From assembly GCF_900010725.2 (NCBI RefSeq), contig NZ_LR734832.1, positions 137,628 to 201,627 of the forward strand: DNA of 64,000 nt, given 5' to 3'. Below are positions 30,651 through 39,020 of this stretch, one piece after another. Source of the stretch: Planktothrix serta PCC 8927 (GTDB lineage Bacteria > Cyanobacteriota > Cyanobacteriia > Cyanobacteriales > Microcoleaceae). Under the pieces are notes generated by a model. The model ran no database searches. It was given only the letters and a program-made list of their open reading frames with translations, and was not told where the DNA came from. The translations under genes and the position numbers were made by a program. Within the stretch, counting starts at the first letter, position 1. Each line of letters opens with the position of its first letter.

Positions 30651-33600
30651 CTAAATTAATTCTACTTTATTAGCCGTCATTGCTTGTTCAACTAATTGTT
30701 CCCATTCTCGCTTTTCTAAACCGACTTGTTGACCAAATTTATTCGGCCAAATTTCTGAACTTCTCTCTCTCATAAAGTCGTACCATTGCTCGTTCACATC
30801 CTTAGAGCGAACCATTTCATCCACAAATTCATCAATCACTGCAAACGCAGCTAAACTCGGTTCTCCTTCAAATTTTTCTAATGCTTCTCGACAAGCACAA
30901 ACTGTATTTCGGTGAAAAACGGTCAGCACTTGATGGATTACCTTAAGAAGTTCCTCCTCAGTTTTACCTGCCTCTGAAAAGACGTCTCCTTTCTGCTTAG
31001 GGTCAAGTTGTTCTAATGCCTTAAGAATTCTGTGTTGAAAATTGGAACGGTATGACATTTCAAAAGATACAAGGCTCTGAAATGCTGTTTTCAGAACTTC
31101 ATGATGAGCCGGAATTTCTGTTGCCATAAACTCAAGAAATTCTGTGCCTCTAGCAGAAGTTAAGTTTCCTAGACTGGTTTGGGTAAAAATATCTGCTACT
31201 TTAACTTTAGCTTGATCTACATACTCTTTTAAGCCATTATCTGCCGATCTAAAGTGTGTTCTTAAATGCGTTCTTAGAGTATTTAAACAAGCTAGAAAAA
31301 TTCCGATCCAAGTTCGATCAGCACCTGTTCTATAGTACATTTTTCGGATTTCTTCTTGTGAAGGAATTCCTGTATCTTGATTACATTTGTTAATCAATGA
31401 ATCAATAAGTGTGGCAAAGAATTCAGCATCTTTTTTATTGCTAGAGGCATCCAACTGTTCGGGGCGTAAATCTTCAACCAGTTTGATTAAACCTTTTGTC
31501 ATCGCGCCATCAACCTCCTTGAATGAATCTCTAAAAATTGCCACTTCACTCCCCGATTTAGGACTAGCGACGAAAGCGTGACGAGCTTTTTCTAAGAAAG
31601 AACTAATTTCTGTTTGCAGTTGTTTTAACTCCCGATTAACAATGGCAGCATATTCTCCATCTAGGTCTAAAATATGGGTTTCTAAATAGTCGAGAACTTG
31701 GTTTAAAACCCCAGCAGCTTCATCTTTTTCAGCACAATTAGCAATCAGACAACGAGCAACTTGAATCCGTCCTTCAGTCTCAATTCGAGTTTTGGTTTGT
31801 TCACAGTGTTCGCCATTTTCTGCTATCCCTGGTTGGGGATTATTAACTCGATTAAGAACCATAAACGACCATTTCTTAATCGGTAATTCAGTTAATGCCG
31901 AACTAGCGGTATCATAAAGTTTATAGTCTTCTTCTTGAAGAATTCTATTTCCTGGCATATAAATAAACAGAGCTAAATCCACATCTTGTCCGAGACTTTT
32001 ACGAAGTCTTTGTCTATCTCCTAATACGGTATCTCCTAATCCTGGTAAATCAATTAAGGAAATTTGACCCACATCATGATAGGGAAATTCACAGAAGATT
32101 TTGACTTCTTGCACTGCTAGATAATTAAAAGAAGTTTTGTGATTAGCTTCATCAGTTTGAGCCACATATTTTCTAATTTCTTCTCGTGAAATCTGTTTCG
32201 GTGATGACTCTTGTAGTAAACTGTCGTAACTACTGTGATGATCATAACACTTGTTCAAATGATCGTAGAGTGCCTTGGCTTCTGAGGTTTGGAGTTCCAA
32301 CTTAGGAAGGGGTTTATTAATAAATTCTGATAAATTTTTTGGCTTAGTTCCTAAGTCTAAAAAGTCATAGTAGGGGTAAATATTATCTTCTAAGAATGAG
32401 GCTTCTGTGTGAAAGTATACCTCCCCAAAGGTAGCTCGGTCTAAACAATGAGAAATAGTAACGCGCACCCCCGTACAATTGTTCATACTTCCGTCGGGAA
32501 CTTCAACAGCAGTTAGTCCCGTTAAAGCTTGAATGAAACGACTTTTTCCCTGTCCAGCACGACCGACAAAAGCAATGGTTAAAGTCTTACGAGAAAATCG
32601 TTTATCTAACTTTTCTAGGACTTGAATAATTTGCTTAACTTTGTCTTTCAATCCATCAAATTGTAGCACCCGTAGTTTCTCAATCACAGGAATATCGTCA
32701 ATTTGAGTTAAAGTTCGATTGCGATAGGCTTCCATTTTAGCCAACTGTGAATCCATAGATTGCAAATTAGCAATAATAGAACGAGCTTTTTTTGCCTGTG
32801 GTTGACGTTTTTCTATAATACTAGCGATGCGAATAGCTCTATCCATAAAATAATTATCCTGTTGATCTGTATTAGATTTATATTCTGACTTTATCGCATC
32901 TTTTGGGATATTGGAATATGCGGTTTTCCTCATTTGAGGAAATTTATTCATCTTTATTCCATCAATTATGGCTGCTTCATCCGTCGCCCCAATTGCTCTA
33001 AGTAAACACTCCATTGTATCCAGCGCTCGCTCGGTCATTTTGTCATCAAATTCAACTTCGTGTGCTTCTTCATTTCGGGTTGTCAGGAGTTCATAAACCC
33101 AGTTTTTCTGTTTAAGACTTAGCACTCGACTGAAAACAGGATTCCAGTGATTAGCAATTAATTTAAGTAGTTTTTGAGAATCTAAAACTGTGATAGGAGA
33201 TTGCTCGTCATCAGGACGAATGATTTTTCTAACTTCAGGAACATTTTTCCATCCTTCCCCTAGAGATTTAGACATTTGTTTGTCAACAAAAGGTCTTAGA
33301 CTTTTCGCCAATACTTTTAAGGCTTTCTTGATTAGGGCAGAATTTTCTAATCGTTCAATATTGCTATTTTCTATCTCATCTTCTCGTTCATCGTCTGTTT
33401 GTAACGTTCCTCCGGCGAGTTTTTCCCGAATTTCATCTATCCACTCATAATTAAAGATTTGCTGATAAATTGGATTAGCTATTTTTAATTGAGCCACTTT
33501 TTCTTTAGAGGATTTAACCACTAATCCAGACATCAGCAAATCCGCTTGATTTTCATCACTGGCTCTAAAGTTAATCTTGTTTTGATTTAAAATCTTTTCA

Positions 33601-34553
33601 TAAAGCGTTAATACTTGAATTTTTTTAGAGATTTGCTCAGGATTGATTTTGAGAAATAAATTTTCTATTCCTTGAAAATGATATTGGGGATCATTATCTT
33701 TCCATTGTCTCAACCAATATTTATTGATAATAGAATCAACATCTAGGTCTGGATTATTACTTAAAGGCGGACGCAAATTTTCAATTAATAATTGACAAGC
33801 AAACTGGGTTAAAAAGGGTTGCCCTCCTGTCCAGTATAAAATTCTATCTATTAACGGTTTGGGTTCGGAGGTAATGGGTTTGAATCCTTGTTGCAGGGGA
33901 AGACAATCTCCTGATAAATAATCGAGTTCTGTTTTGGTTCCTAGATTGAGATTCGCATCACTATCTTGGGTAAATTCTGAAGGTTTTGCGACTCCGAGTA
34001 AAACAAAACTCAACTTGTTAAGAACAGGATTTTCAACATTATCAGAAATTGCTCTAATATATCTGATGAATGTATCTTGTAAGTCCCAACGAATCAGAGA
34101 TTGAACTTCGTCTAGGAAAATTACGAGTTTACTTTCTATTAAGTTAGATAAAATTACATCCACCAAAAAAAGAGTAAAAACTTCACTTGGTAGCAATCTT
34201 TTATGGTTTTCCCAAAATTCTAACAGTTGGGATGCTAAAGTTTCTGAGTTGGGTCTAGTAACACATATTCTGTACAACAGAGTAAACCAAAAATCTTCTT
34301 CTTGATTAACTTTTCCTAAACCATGAAGATTAACCATAACACAGGCAATATTGTCCTGACGAAGACGGTTAACAGTACGATTCATTAAGCTTGATTTCCC
34401 CATTTGTCGGGGTGCAAGTACGAAACAAACTCGCTTTCCTCGATGAATAATTTGGCTAAAATTGTATAAGTCTTGATCAGCTTTTCTTTCAACATAAGTT
34501 TGATCATCTTCTAAAGTTCCACCTTTCCAAGAAAAATAGTTATCAAGTTGCAT
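30651..34553 (-). CDS. STAND ATPase - HEPN (Swt1-like) - dynamin-like GTPase fusion
   Basis: 1300 aa. (1) AAA_35/STAND-like ATPase about 20-375: Walker A LAPRQMGKSS (K53), intact Walker B FLDEVQ (D148, E149), WTGGQPFLTQ. (2) HEPN domain about 385-530: helices around WNPVFSRVLSLKQKNWVYEL and the RNase motif TTRNEEAHE (R493, H498; R-x4-H), like Swt1-type HEPN. (3) Dynamin-like GTPase about 640-940: G1 GRAGQGKS (664-671), G3 DLPGLGD (D835), G4-like LNRV. (4) helical tail to 1300. Inferred: nucleotide-gated RNase coupled to a membrane-remodelling GTPase. Only 4 bp from the upstream ATPase gene. Confidence 0.82.
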   Translation of the reverse strand: MQLDNYFSWKGGTLEDDQTYVERKADQDLYNFSQIIHRGKRVCFVLAPRQMGKSSLMNRTVNRLRQDNIACVMVNLHGLGKVNQEEDFWFTLLYRICVTRPNSETLASQLLEFWENHKRLLPSEVFTLFLVDVILSNLIESKLVIFLDEVQSLIRWDLQDTFIRYIRAISDNVENPVLNKLSFVLLGVAKPSEFTQDSDANLNLGTKTELDYLSGDCLPLQQGFKPITSEPKPLIDRILYWTGGQPFLTQFACQLLIENLRPPLSNNPDLDVDSIINKYWLRQWKDNDPQYHFQGIENLFLKINPEQISKKIQVLTLYEKILNQNKINFRASDENQADLLMSGLVVKSSKEKVAQLKIANPIYQQIFNYEWIDEIREKLAGGTLQTDDEREDEIENSNIERLENSALIKKALKVLAKSLRPFVDKQMSKSLGEGWKNVPEVRKIIRPDDEQSPITVLDSQKLLKLIANHWNPVFSRVLSLKQKNWVYELLTTRNEEAHEVEFDDKMTERALDTMECLLRAIGATDEAAIIDGIKMNKFPQMRKTAYSNIPKDAIKSEYKSNTDQQDNYFMDRAIRIASIIEKRQPQAKKARSIIANLQSMDSQLAKMEAYRNRTLTQIDDIPVIEKLRVLQFDGLKDKVKQIIQVLEKLDKRFSRKTLTIAFVGRAGQGKSRFIQALTGLTAVEVPDGSMNNCTGVRVTISHCLDRATFGEVYFHTEASFLEDNIYPYYDFLDLGTKPKNLSEFINKPLPKLELQTSEAKALYDHLNKCYDHHSSYDSLLQESSPKQISREEIRKYVAQTDEANHKTSFNYLAVQEVKIFCEFPYHDVGQISLIDLPGLGDTVLGDRQRLRKSLGQDVDLALFIYMPGNRILQEEDYKLYDTASSALTELPIKKWSFMVLNRVNNPQPGIAENGEHCEQTKTRIETEGRIQVARCLIANCAEKDEAAGVLNQVLDYLETHILDLDGEYAAIVNRELKQLQTEISSFLEKARHAFVASPKSGSEVAIFRDSFKEVDGAMTKGLIKLVEDLRPEQLDASSNKKDAEFFATLIDSLINKCNQDTGIPSQEEIRKMYYRTGADRTWIGIFLACLNTLRTHLRTHFRSADNGLKEYVDQAKVKVADIFTQTSLGNLTSARGTEFLEFMATEIPAHHEVLKTAFQSLVSFEMSYRSNFQHRILKALEQLDPKQKGDVFSEAGKTEEELLKVIHQVLTVFHRNTVCACREALEKFEGEPSLAAFAVIDEFVDEMVRSKDVNEQWYDFMRERSSEIWPNKFGQQVGLEKREWEQLVEQAMTANKVELI

Positions 34554-34557
34554 AATT

Positions 34558-35910
34558 CTATAGTCCTAAATAATTTTTGAAGTAAATATTATAAAGTTCA
34601 CAGCGAACTTTGGGTTTACCTGATTGAAATTTAATTAAACCTAACTTAGCTAAGTTTTCGGGTATCAAGTCATTGAATTGTATAGTTTCACCCTTGATAA
34701 TTTTAATAAAACATTGTTTTAAATCTTCATTGTTGTTCAAAATATCTAAGTATCTTCGCAGATGGTTATTAAAAGGTTTATAAGGGGGTAAAGTTGCCTG
34801 GGTTTGAAAATCATCTATGTTGATATTATGGATAGCCATATCATAAAGTGCCAAATTCACGAGATAAGGATGTCCTGCTAGTAAGTTCATCAGTTTATTA
34901 GCATTTTCTACTCCTTCACACCATTCTAAACCATAAATTTCCGATAATCCTAATAGGTGATCGGCTATAAAATCATCTAAGTCTATGGATGTACCGACAT
35001 TTTGTAAAGGGGATTCTCTAAAATTAGACTGGGAATAGGGTTCTGTAGAATAAGCAATCACAATACTAGGCCATTTAACAGTTTTTCCTGGCAAATTTTT
35101 CATTTTTTCCTCATACCAAGTCCGCAACAACCAAAGAAATTCATCTTGGACTTCTTTACCATAAATCTGATCAATGCCATCAATTAATAATAGCTGCGGT
35201 TTTTTACTGGTTGTAAAAACTTGCTGTTCTAAGTAACTTGTACATCGAACACCAGAAGTTAATCTATCTAGTAGATTAGATCGGGAACTTCCCTCTATTT
35301 GATAAGCTTGATAAACGATTTCTCTAAATCGATCTAAAAAGCTGTCTACCTGATCAAATAATTGTTGATTATTTTGGGAAAATTGACTGCTTTCTAAGTC
35401 TACATAACCTACAGACCATCCTTTGTTTTTAGCATGGTTTTGTAATCGAATTAATAAAGATGTTTTACCTGTGTGTTTGGCAGCCTTTATCTTCAGAAAA
35501 GCAGCCGTTTTCCCCGGTTTCATACTTTGCTCTAAATAAGATTCGCAAATAGAGTCTGTACTTCTCTTGATATAAAGAGGACTGTCTAAGGGAACGCATC
35601 CTTCTAAAGAAGGCCCTCTGTACATATAGAATTTAAGAGTAACTCTATTGGGTCGTCTAGCTTTTCCTCGTTTAATTTCAATGATTCCATTTTTTTCCAA
35701 GTCATCTAAAAAACGCCGAGGTTTATTTTCATCTGAAAAATGAAGTTGATTCGCTTGCAATATTGCTAAGAATTGACTCACTGGAAAATCAGCAGTCCAT
35801 CCTTTCTGGATCAAATACTGGGCTAAAACTTCAAACCATTGTTGATCTTCATCAGTTAATTGATCGATATATTTTTTTAACTTAGAACGATTGTCCAAAC
35901 TATCACTCAT
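34558..35910 (-). CDS. STAND-type (AAA_35-like) ATPase with N-terminal winged-helix-like region
   Basis: First gene of the operon, 450 aa. Residues about 10-100 look like a winged helix (QFLAILQANQLHF, RRFLDDLEKNGIIEIKRG), possibly DNA-binding. The ATPase follows: Walker A KAAKHTGKTSLL near 153, Walker B LLLIDGIDQIY where the catalytic Glu is Gly, and a GxP-type LAGHPYLVNL. Closest known group is the AAA-like domain family found in many cyanobacterial proteins. The N-terminal region could make it the sensor or autoregulator of the operon (inference). Confidence 0.75.
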   Translation of the reverse strand: MSDSLDNRSKLKKYIDQLTDEDQQWFEVLAQYLIQKGWTADFPVSQFLAILQANQLHFSDENKPRRFLDDLEKNGIIEIKRGKARRPNRVTLKFYMYRGPSLEGCVPLDSPLYIKRSTDSICESYLEQSMKPGKTAAFLKIKAAKHTGKTSLLIRLQNHAKNKGWSVGYVDLESSQFSQNNQQLFDQVDSFLDRFREIVYQAYQIEGSSRSNLLDRLTSGVRCTSYLEQQVFTTSKKPQLLLIDGIDQIYGKEVQDEFLWLLRTWYEEKMKNLPGKTVKWPSIVIAYSTEPYSQSNFRESPLQNVGTSIDLDDFIADHLLGLSEIYGLEWCEGVENANKLMNLLAGHPYLVNLALYDMAIHNINIDDFQTQATLPPYKPFNNHLRRYLDILNNNEDLKQCFIKIIKGETIQFNDLIPENLAKLGLIKFQSGKPKVRCELYNIYFKNYLGL

Positions 35911-35985
35911 ACTCTTGCACCAAACAAAAAAGATTTTGTGGTCAATTGGATTTAACTATTTGATCCCAATCATCTTTAAAATAAC

Positions 35986-36014
35986 ATTTTGAACCCCGTT
36001 TTATATTTTGTCAA
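35986..36014 (-). promoter_or_regulatory. Probable promoter of the five-gene operon
   Basis: On the minus strand TTGACA (complement of 36009-36014) is followed after 17 bp by CAAAAT (complement of 35986-35991), about 75 bp before the first start codon. The -35 is a consensus match, the -10 is weaker. Confidence 0.45.
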
Positions 36015-36044
36015 TGGGTATAATCCTTAAAATAGGGTTTATAA

Positions 36045-36097
36045 TTCATCATTTATACATCATTTATGCCTGAATACAGAAAAGTATAAATAATGAA
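36045..36097. promoter_or_regulatory. 14-bp dyad upstream of the five-gene operon
   Basis: TTCATCATTTATAC (36045-36058) and GTATAAATAATGAA (36084-36097) are inverted repeats with one mismatch and a 25-bp gap. They lie just upstream of the likely operon promoter. Possible operator pair, perhaps for the wHTH-bearing first gene. The rest of the 453-bp gap (to 36364) shows nothing else clear. Confidence 0.45.
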
Positions 36098-36364
36098 TAA
36101 ACCAAGATTTTTGATGAAATCAATAGTCAGATCTCAGCCTATACTAAAGACAAATATAAAAATTGATCGTAGCTGAGAGTTTGGGATTTATTACTAATGT
36201 TGAAAAAGCTCCCTCTAATTTATTTGGGATAAAAATTAACAAGAAATCAGAGAAACTTTGACAACATTCTAGTTATCAATAATAGTACGCCGAAACTCCC
36301 TTGTCAACGACAATTACCCAGATCGGAATTAGGTTAAGCAATCCATCACTGATCAACTTATTTA

Positions 36365-36682
36365 ATGGAGAAAAGCATGGAGACTCAGAGCAAAAAACAA
36401 AATCGTCCGATTATCATGGCTGTAGCAATTACAGGGTTAATGGCTATCACTAATCCCAGCAAGGAAAGTTATTTAGAACACCTGACCTGGCAATTAAAAG
36501 ATTCAGCCTGTCAGCAGCAACAGTTGTCCTGCACGACTTTGAAAAATGTGCCCCCCGGAGTGAGTGCTGCAATGCTCAGTAGTTATACTCGCAGACAAAA
36601 TTTTTTACTCTTTAGCATTTACACCACAGATTTTTATGGTGTACAAGATCAAACCATTGGTTTAGGTGGTTTCTTCTTATGA
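36365..36682 (+). CDS. DUF4359 family protein
   Basis: 105 aa. A hydrophobic N-terminal segment (PIIMAVAITGLMAITNPS) is either an uncleaved signal anchor or signal peptide. The rest follows the DUF4359 pattern: YLEHLTWQLKDSAC, and RRQNFLLFSIYTTDFYG near the C-terminus, then GLGGFFL. Function is unknown. ATG 36365 or 36377 could be the start. No link to the divergent operon other than position. Confidence 0.7.
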   Translation: MEKSMETQSKKQNRPIIMAVAITGLMAITNPSKESYLEHLTWQLKDSACQQQQLSCTTLKNVPPGVSAAMLSSYTRRQNFLLFSIYTTDFYGVQDQTIGLGGFFL

Positions 36683-36733
36683 TCTGACAAGGGGGGACTA
36701 GAGATCAGAGTCCCCCTAAAGTTTGTTGAAAGG

Positions 36734-37141
36734 TTAATCCCGATTTGTCCAACATCCATCAGAAATTAAAACCCCTGAGTAAAACTGAACTTTGGTCATG
36801 TCCATCAGATAGGCCCAAACTAGACCCAAGGGTTGATGGTTGAGATTGAATATGGGAATTTGTTGTCGCTGATATTCATTTTGTTCAGGAGGACGGTGAG
36901 GTTGATAATCTTCCAGTTGATCTAGGTCTAAAAAAATATTAGGGTCGGGAAAGGATAAAATCACCCCCTGGACGATACCCTCCCCTGCTACCATCCCCGG
37001 ATAACCCAGAGACAGCGCATAAAGTTTTCCGAATGCGATCGCTGGACGTTGGGCTATAACCCGTCCCTGACAATAGCGTTGATAGTTACATTCCCCTGGC
37101 TTGAGAGTACCATATACAAACACATCAATCTGATTACTCAT
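36734..37141 (-). CDS. Gamma-glutamylcyclotransferase-like (AIG2/GGCT) protein
   Basis: About 135 aa from ATG at 37141 (MSNQIDVFVYGTLKPGECNY); upstream in-frame ATGs give a non-family extension. The BtrG/GGCT motif FVYGTLKPGE and LYALSLGYPGMVAGEG (with E in the usual catalytic region) mark the family, as does LDQLEDYQP. Likely cleaves gamma-glutamyl amines or acts in glutathione turnover; substrate uncertain. Divergent from the next gene, which starts 93 bp away. Confidence 0.82.
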   Translation of the reverse strand: MSNQIDVFVYGTLKPGECNYQRYCQGRVIAQRPAIAFGKLYALSLGYPGMVAGEGIVQGVILSFPDPNIFLDLDQLEDYQPHRPPEQNEYQRQQIPIFNLNHQPLGLVWAYLMDMTKVQFYSGVLISDGCWTNRD

Positions 37142-37234
37142 GGTTCGGCTGCAATCTCTGGGTTCAAAAGAGATGATTGTACAGGAGTTGGTAAAACTTT
37201 TTGTTAACATGATCACTAGCTGCTGATCTCAGGG

Positions 37235-37876
37235 TTGGCGACGGTGGCGATTATTGGTTTCCTACTTCTGAATTTATTTATGCTAATAGCCATTAATTTA
37301 ATTGATTTTTCATTTCATTCTTTACCGTTAAGTGCGTTTTTCCCAGAAGTGCAACTGTTTGACAGTCTGTTTTCCACTCAGGGAGTGATGGTGATGCTGT
37401 TGGGAGCTTATGCGGTGGCGATGTGGATGTTTTTGACCAGTGCGCCCAAAGTTCATACCATCATGGTTTCTGATTTGAAAGTAGCCAGAGATTTTTATGA
37501 AGGTTTATTAGGACTGTCTGTGGCAGATGTTCCTTTACATTATTACTATAACTATGAACAAACTTTAGGGGCGGGAATTGATCCCCTGTATCTGTCTACG
37601 AGCGTTGGTAATACTGCTACATCTAAAATGCAGGGTACTGAGGGGTTATGGTATCAACTGATGAAAAATACTCAGTTACATATTATTGGGGGAGCAAGTT
37701 ATGGCTCTAAAGATCAAGAACGTCATGTATGTTTTGATCGAGATTGTTTAGAACAAATTCTCATGCGGGTAGAATTGCGAGGTGTTAAGCATAAAATTCG
37801 CAACGAAAGGCCCTTAAATTTTTTAGTTAAAGATTTAGATGGCCGTGTTATTGAAATGACGGAAGTTAAAAATTAG
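37235..37876 (+). CDS. Membrane-anchored VOC/glyoxalase-like protein
   Basis: 213 aa. Two N-terminal membrane spans (about 3-23 and 45-68) precede a VOC-type domain: VHTIMVSDLKVARDFYEGLL with the H and the FYEGLLGL pattern, and PLNFLVKDLDGRVIEMTE at the end, where the last Glu is the usual metal ligand. The start is uncertain: TTG 37235 is the longest, ATG about 37279 shorter. Anchoring of a glyoxalase-fold domain to a membrane is unusual. No enzyme function can be claimed. Confidence 0.7.
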   Translation: MATVAIIGFLLLNLFMLIAINLIDFSFHSLPLSAFFPEVQLFDSLFSTQGVMVMLLGAYAVAMWMFLTSAPKVHTIMVSDLKVARDFYEGLLGLSVADVPLHYYYNYEQTLGAGIDPLYLSTSVGNTATSKMQGTEGLWYQLMKNTQLHIIGGASYGSKDQERHVCFDRDCLEQILMRVELRGVKHKIRNERPLNFLVKDLDGRVIEMTEVKN

Positions 37877-37923
37877 AAGGATGTGTTGTCTGTTGGCTGT
37901 TAACAGTCAACCGTCAACATTCC

Positions 37924-38808
37924 TTACAAATAAACACAACGTTCTCCTGTGGTTTTAGCTTGTTCTAGGGCTTGATTTGTGCGTTCAATACAAGCCCGAT
38001 AGTGTTCATTCAGTTGAACAGTTGTACATCCAATATACAGATAAAACTGAGGTGGAGAGTTTGGGGGTGATTCTTCCTGAGTAAAAAGATTATTAAAAAT
38101 CCGTTTGAGCGCTAGTTTTGTTCCGGGTAATTCCGAAAAAATAGCTAATAAAAACTCATTATTTCCCCAATGAGCGACCCAATCACTTTCTCGCAAAAGC
38201 TGTTTTAATTGCTGTATTAGAGTAACAATTTCAGGAGGTGGAGTTGTTGAAATATGGGGATTTTTAATAGCATCGATATTCTCAATACTAACCAGGGCAA
38301 TACATAGGGGTAAATGGTGGCGAGATGCTATCCCTAAACATTGGCGAAGATGAGTTTCTGCGGTTTCTCGTTCCAGAATAATCTGAAAAGATTCTTCTTG
38401 TCGAGACCAGATAATATTTTCAACATCTAAAAATTTTTCTTCAGTTTTATTAATGGTATAGTAAATGGCTTTAAACAGGTTCTCAATTTCATGATAATTG
38501 CTACTAGGAAGTTCTAAAATTTCTACTTTTTCGGAATATAAATTTAAGGCTTTTGTTGCCATAATAATAGACTGTTCAATTTGCTTAATCTTCCGATTTA
38601 ATAGAAGAAAGCTGGCAATTGTACACAGGAAAAGAATCACAAAAATTTCTCCTCTAAAGGCAAATTGAGGATGAAATATCAAATAAATTGTGCAACCGAT
38701 TAAAGGCAGGTTAACGGCTAAAATTCCGACGGAAAGAAGTTTACTTTTATAGGAGTTTTTTTCTCCCCAAATCTGGATTTTTTGGAATAGTCTAAAACTC
38801 TTGTTCAT
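37924..38808 (-). CDS. Membrane protein with degenerate GGDEF domain
   Basis: 294 aa. Two membrane spans near 22-68 (LLSVGILAVNLPLIGCTIYL, FVILFLCTIASFLLL), a coiled segment, then a GGDEF-like domain about 150-290. The signature reads WGNNEF where GG(D/E)EF is needed for diguanylate cyclase, and the I-site RxxD is not evident, so it is probably not a cyclase. It may be a regulatory c-di-GMP-family pseudo-enzyme. Confidence 0.75.
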   Translation of the reverse strand: MNKSFRLFQKIQIWGEKNSYKSKLLSVGILAVNLPLIGCTIYLIFHPQFAFRGEIFVILFLCTIASFLLLNRKIKQIEQSIIMATKALNLYSEKVEILELPSSNYHEIENLFKAIYYTINKTEEKFLDVENIIWSRQEESFQIILERETAETHLRQCLGIASRHHLPLCIALVSIENIDAIKNPHISTTPPPEIVTLIQQLKQLLRESDWVAHWGNNEFLLAIFSELPGTKLALKRIFNNLFTQEESPPNSPPQFYLYIGCTTVQLNEHYRACIERTNQALEQAKTTGERCVYL

Positions 38809-38815
38809 GGGAGTT

Positions 38816-39020
38816 TATGAATCAGTGATCAGTGATCAGTTATCAGTTATCAGTGAATCAGTTACCAGTGTAGAGACGTTGCATACAACGTCTGTAACAG
38901 TTATCAGTTAAGAGCTAATAGTTAACAGTTAATAGTTAATAACCAATAGTTAGTAACTAAGAGTTAAGGAATTAGTCAACTCTTACACTGATAACTGATC
39001 ACTGGTAACTGATCACTGAT
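38816..39020. repeat. Interlocked GATCAGT/TTATCAGT repeats with GTAGAGACGTTGCAT core
   Basis: Tandem GATCAGT and TTATCAGT heptamers from 38816, a GTAGAGACGTTGCATACAACG palindrome-like core at 38870-38897, then complementary TAACTGATCACT runs near 38986-39015. The whole 200-bp gap can fold back on itself. Confidence 0.65.
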
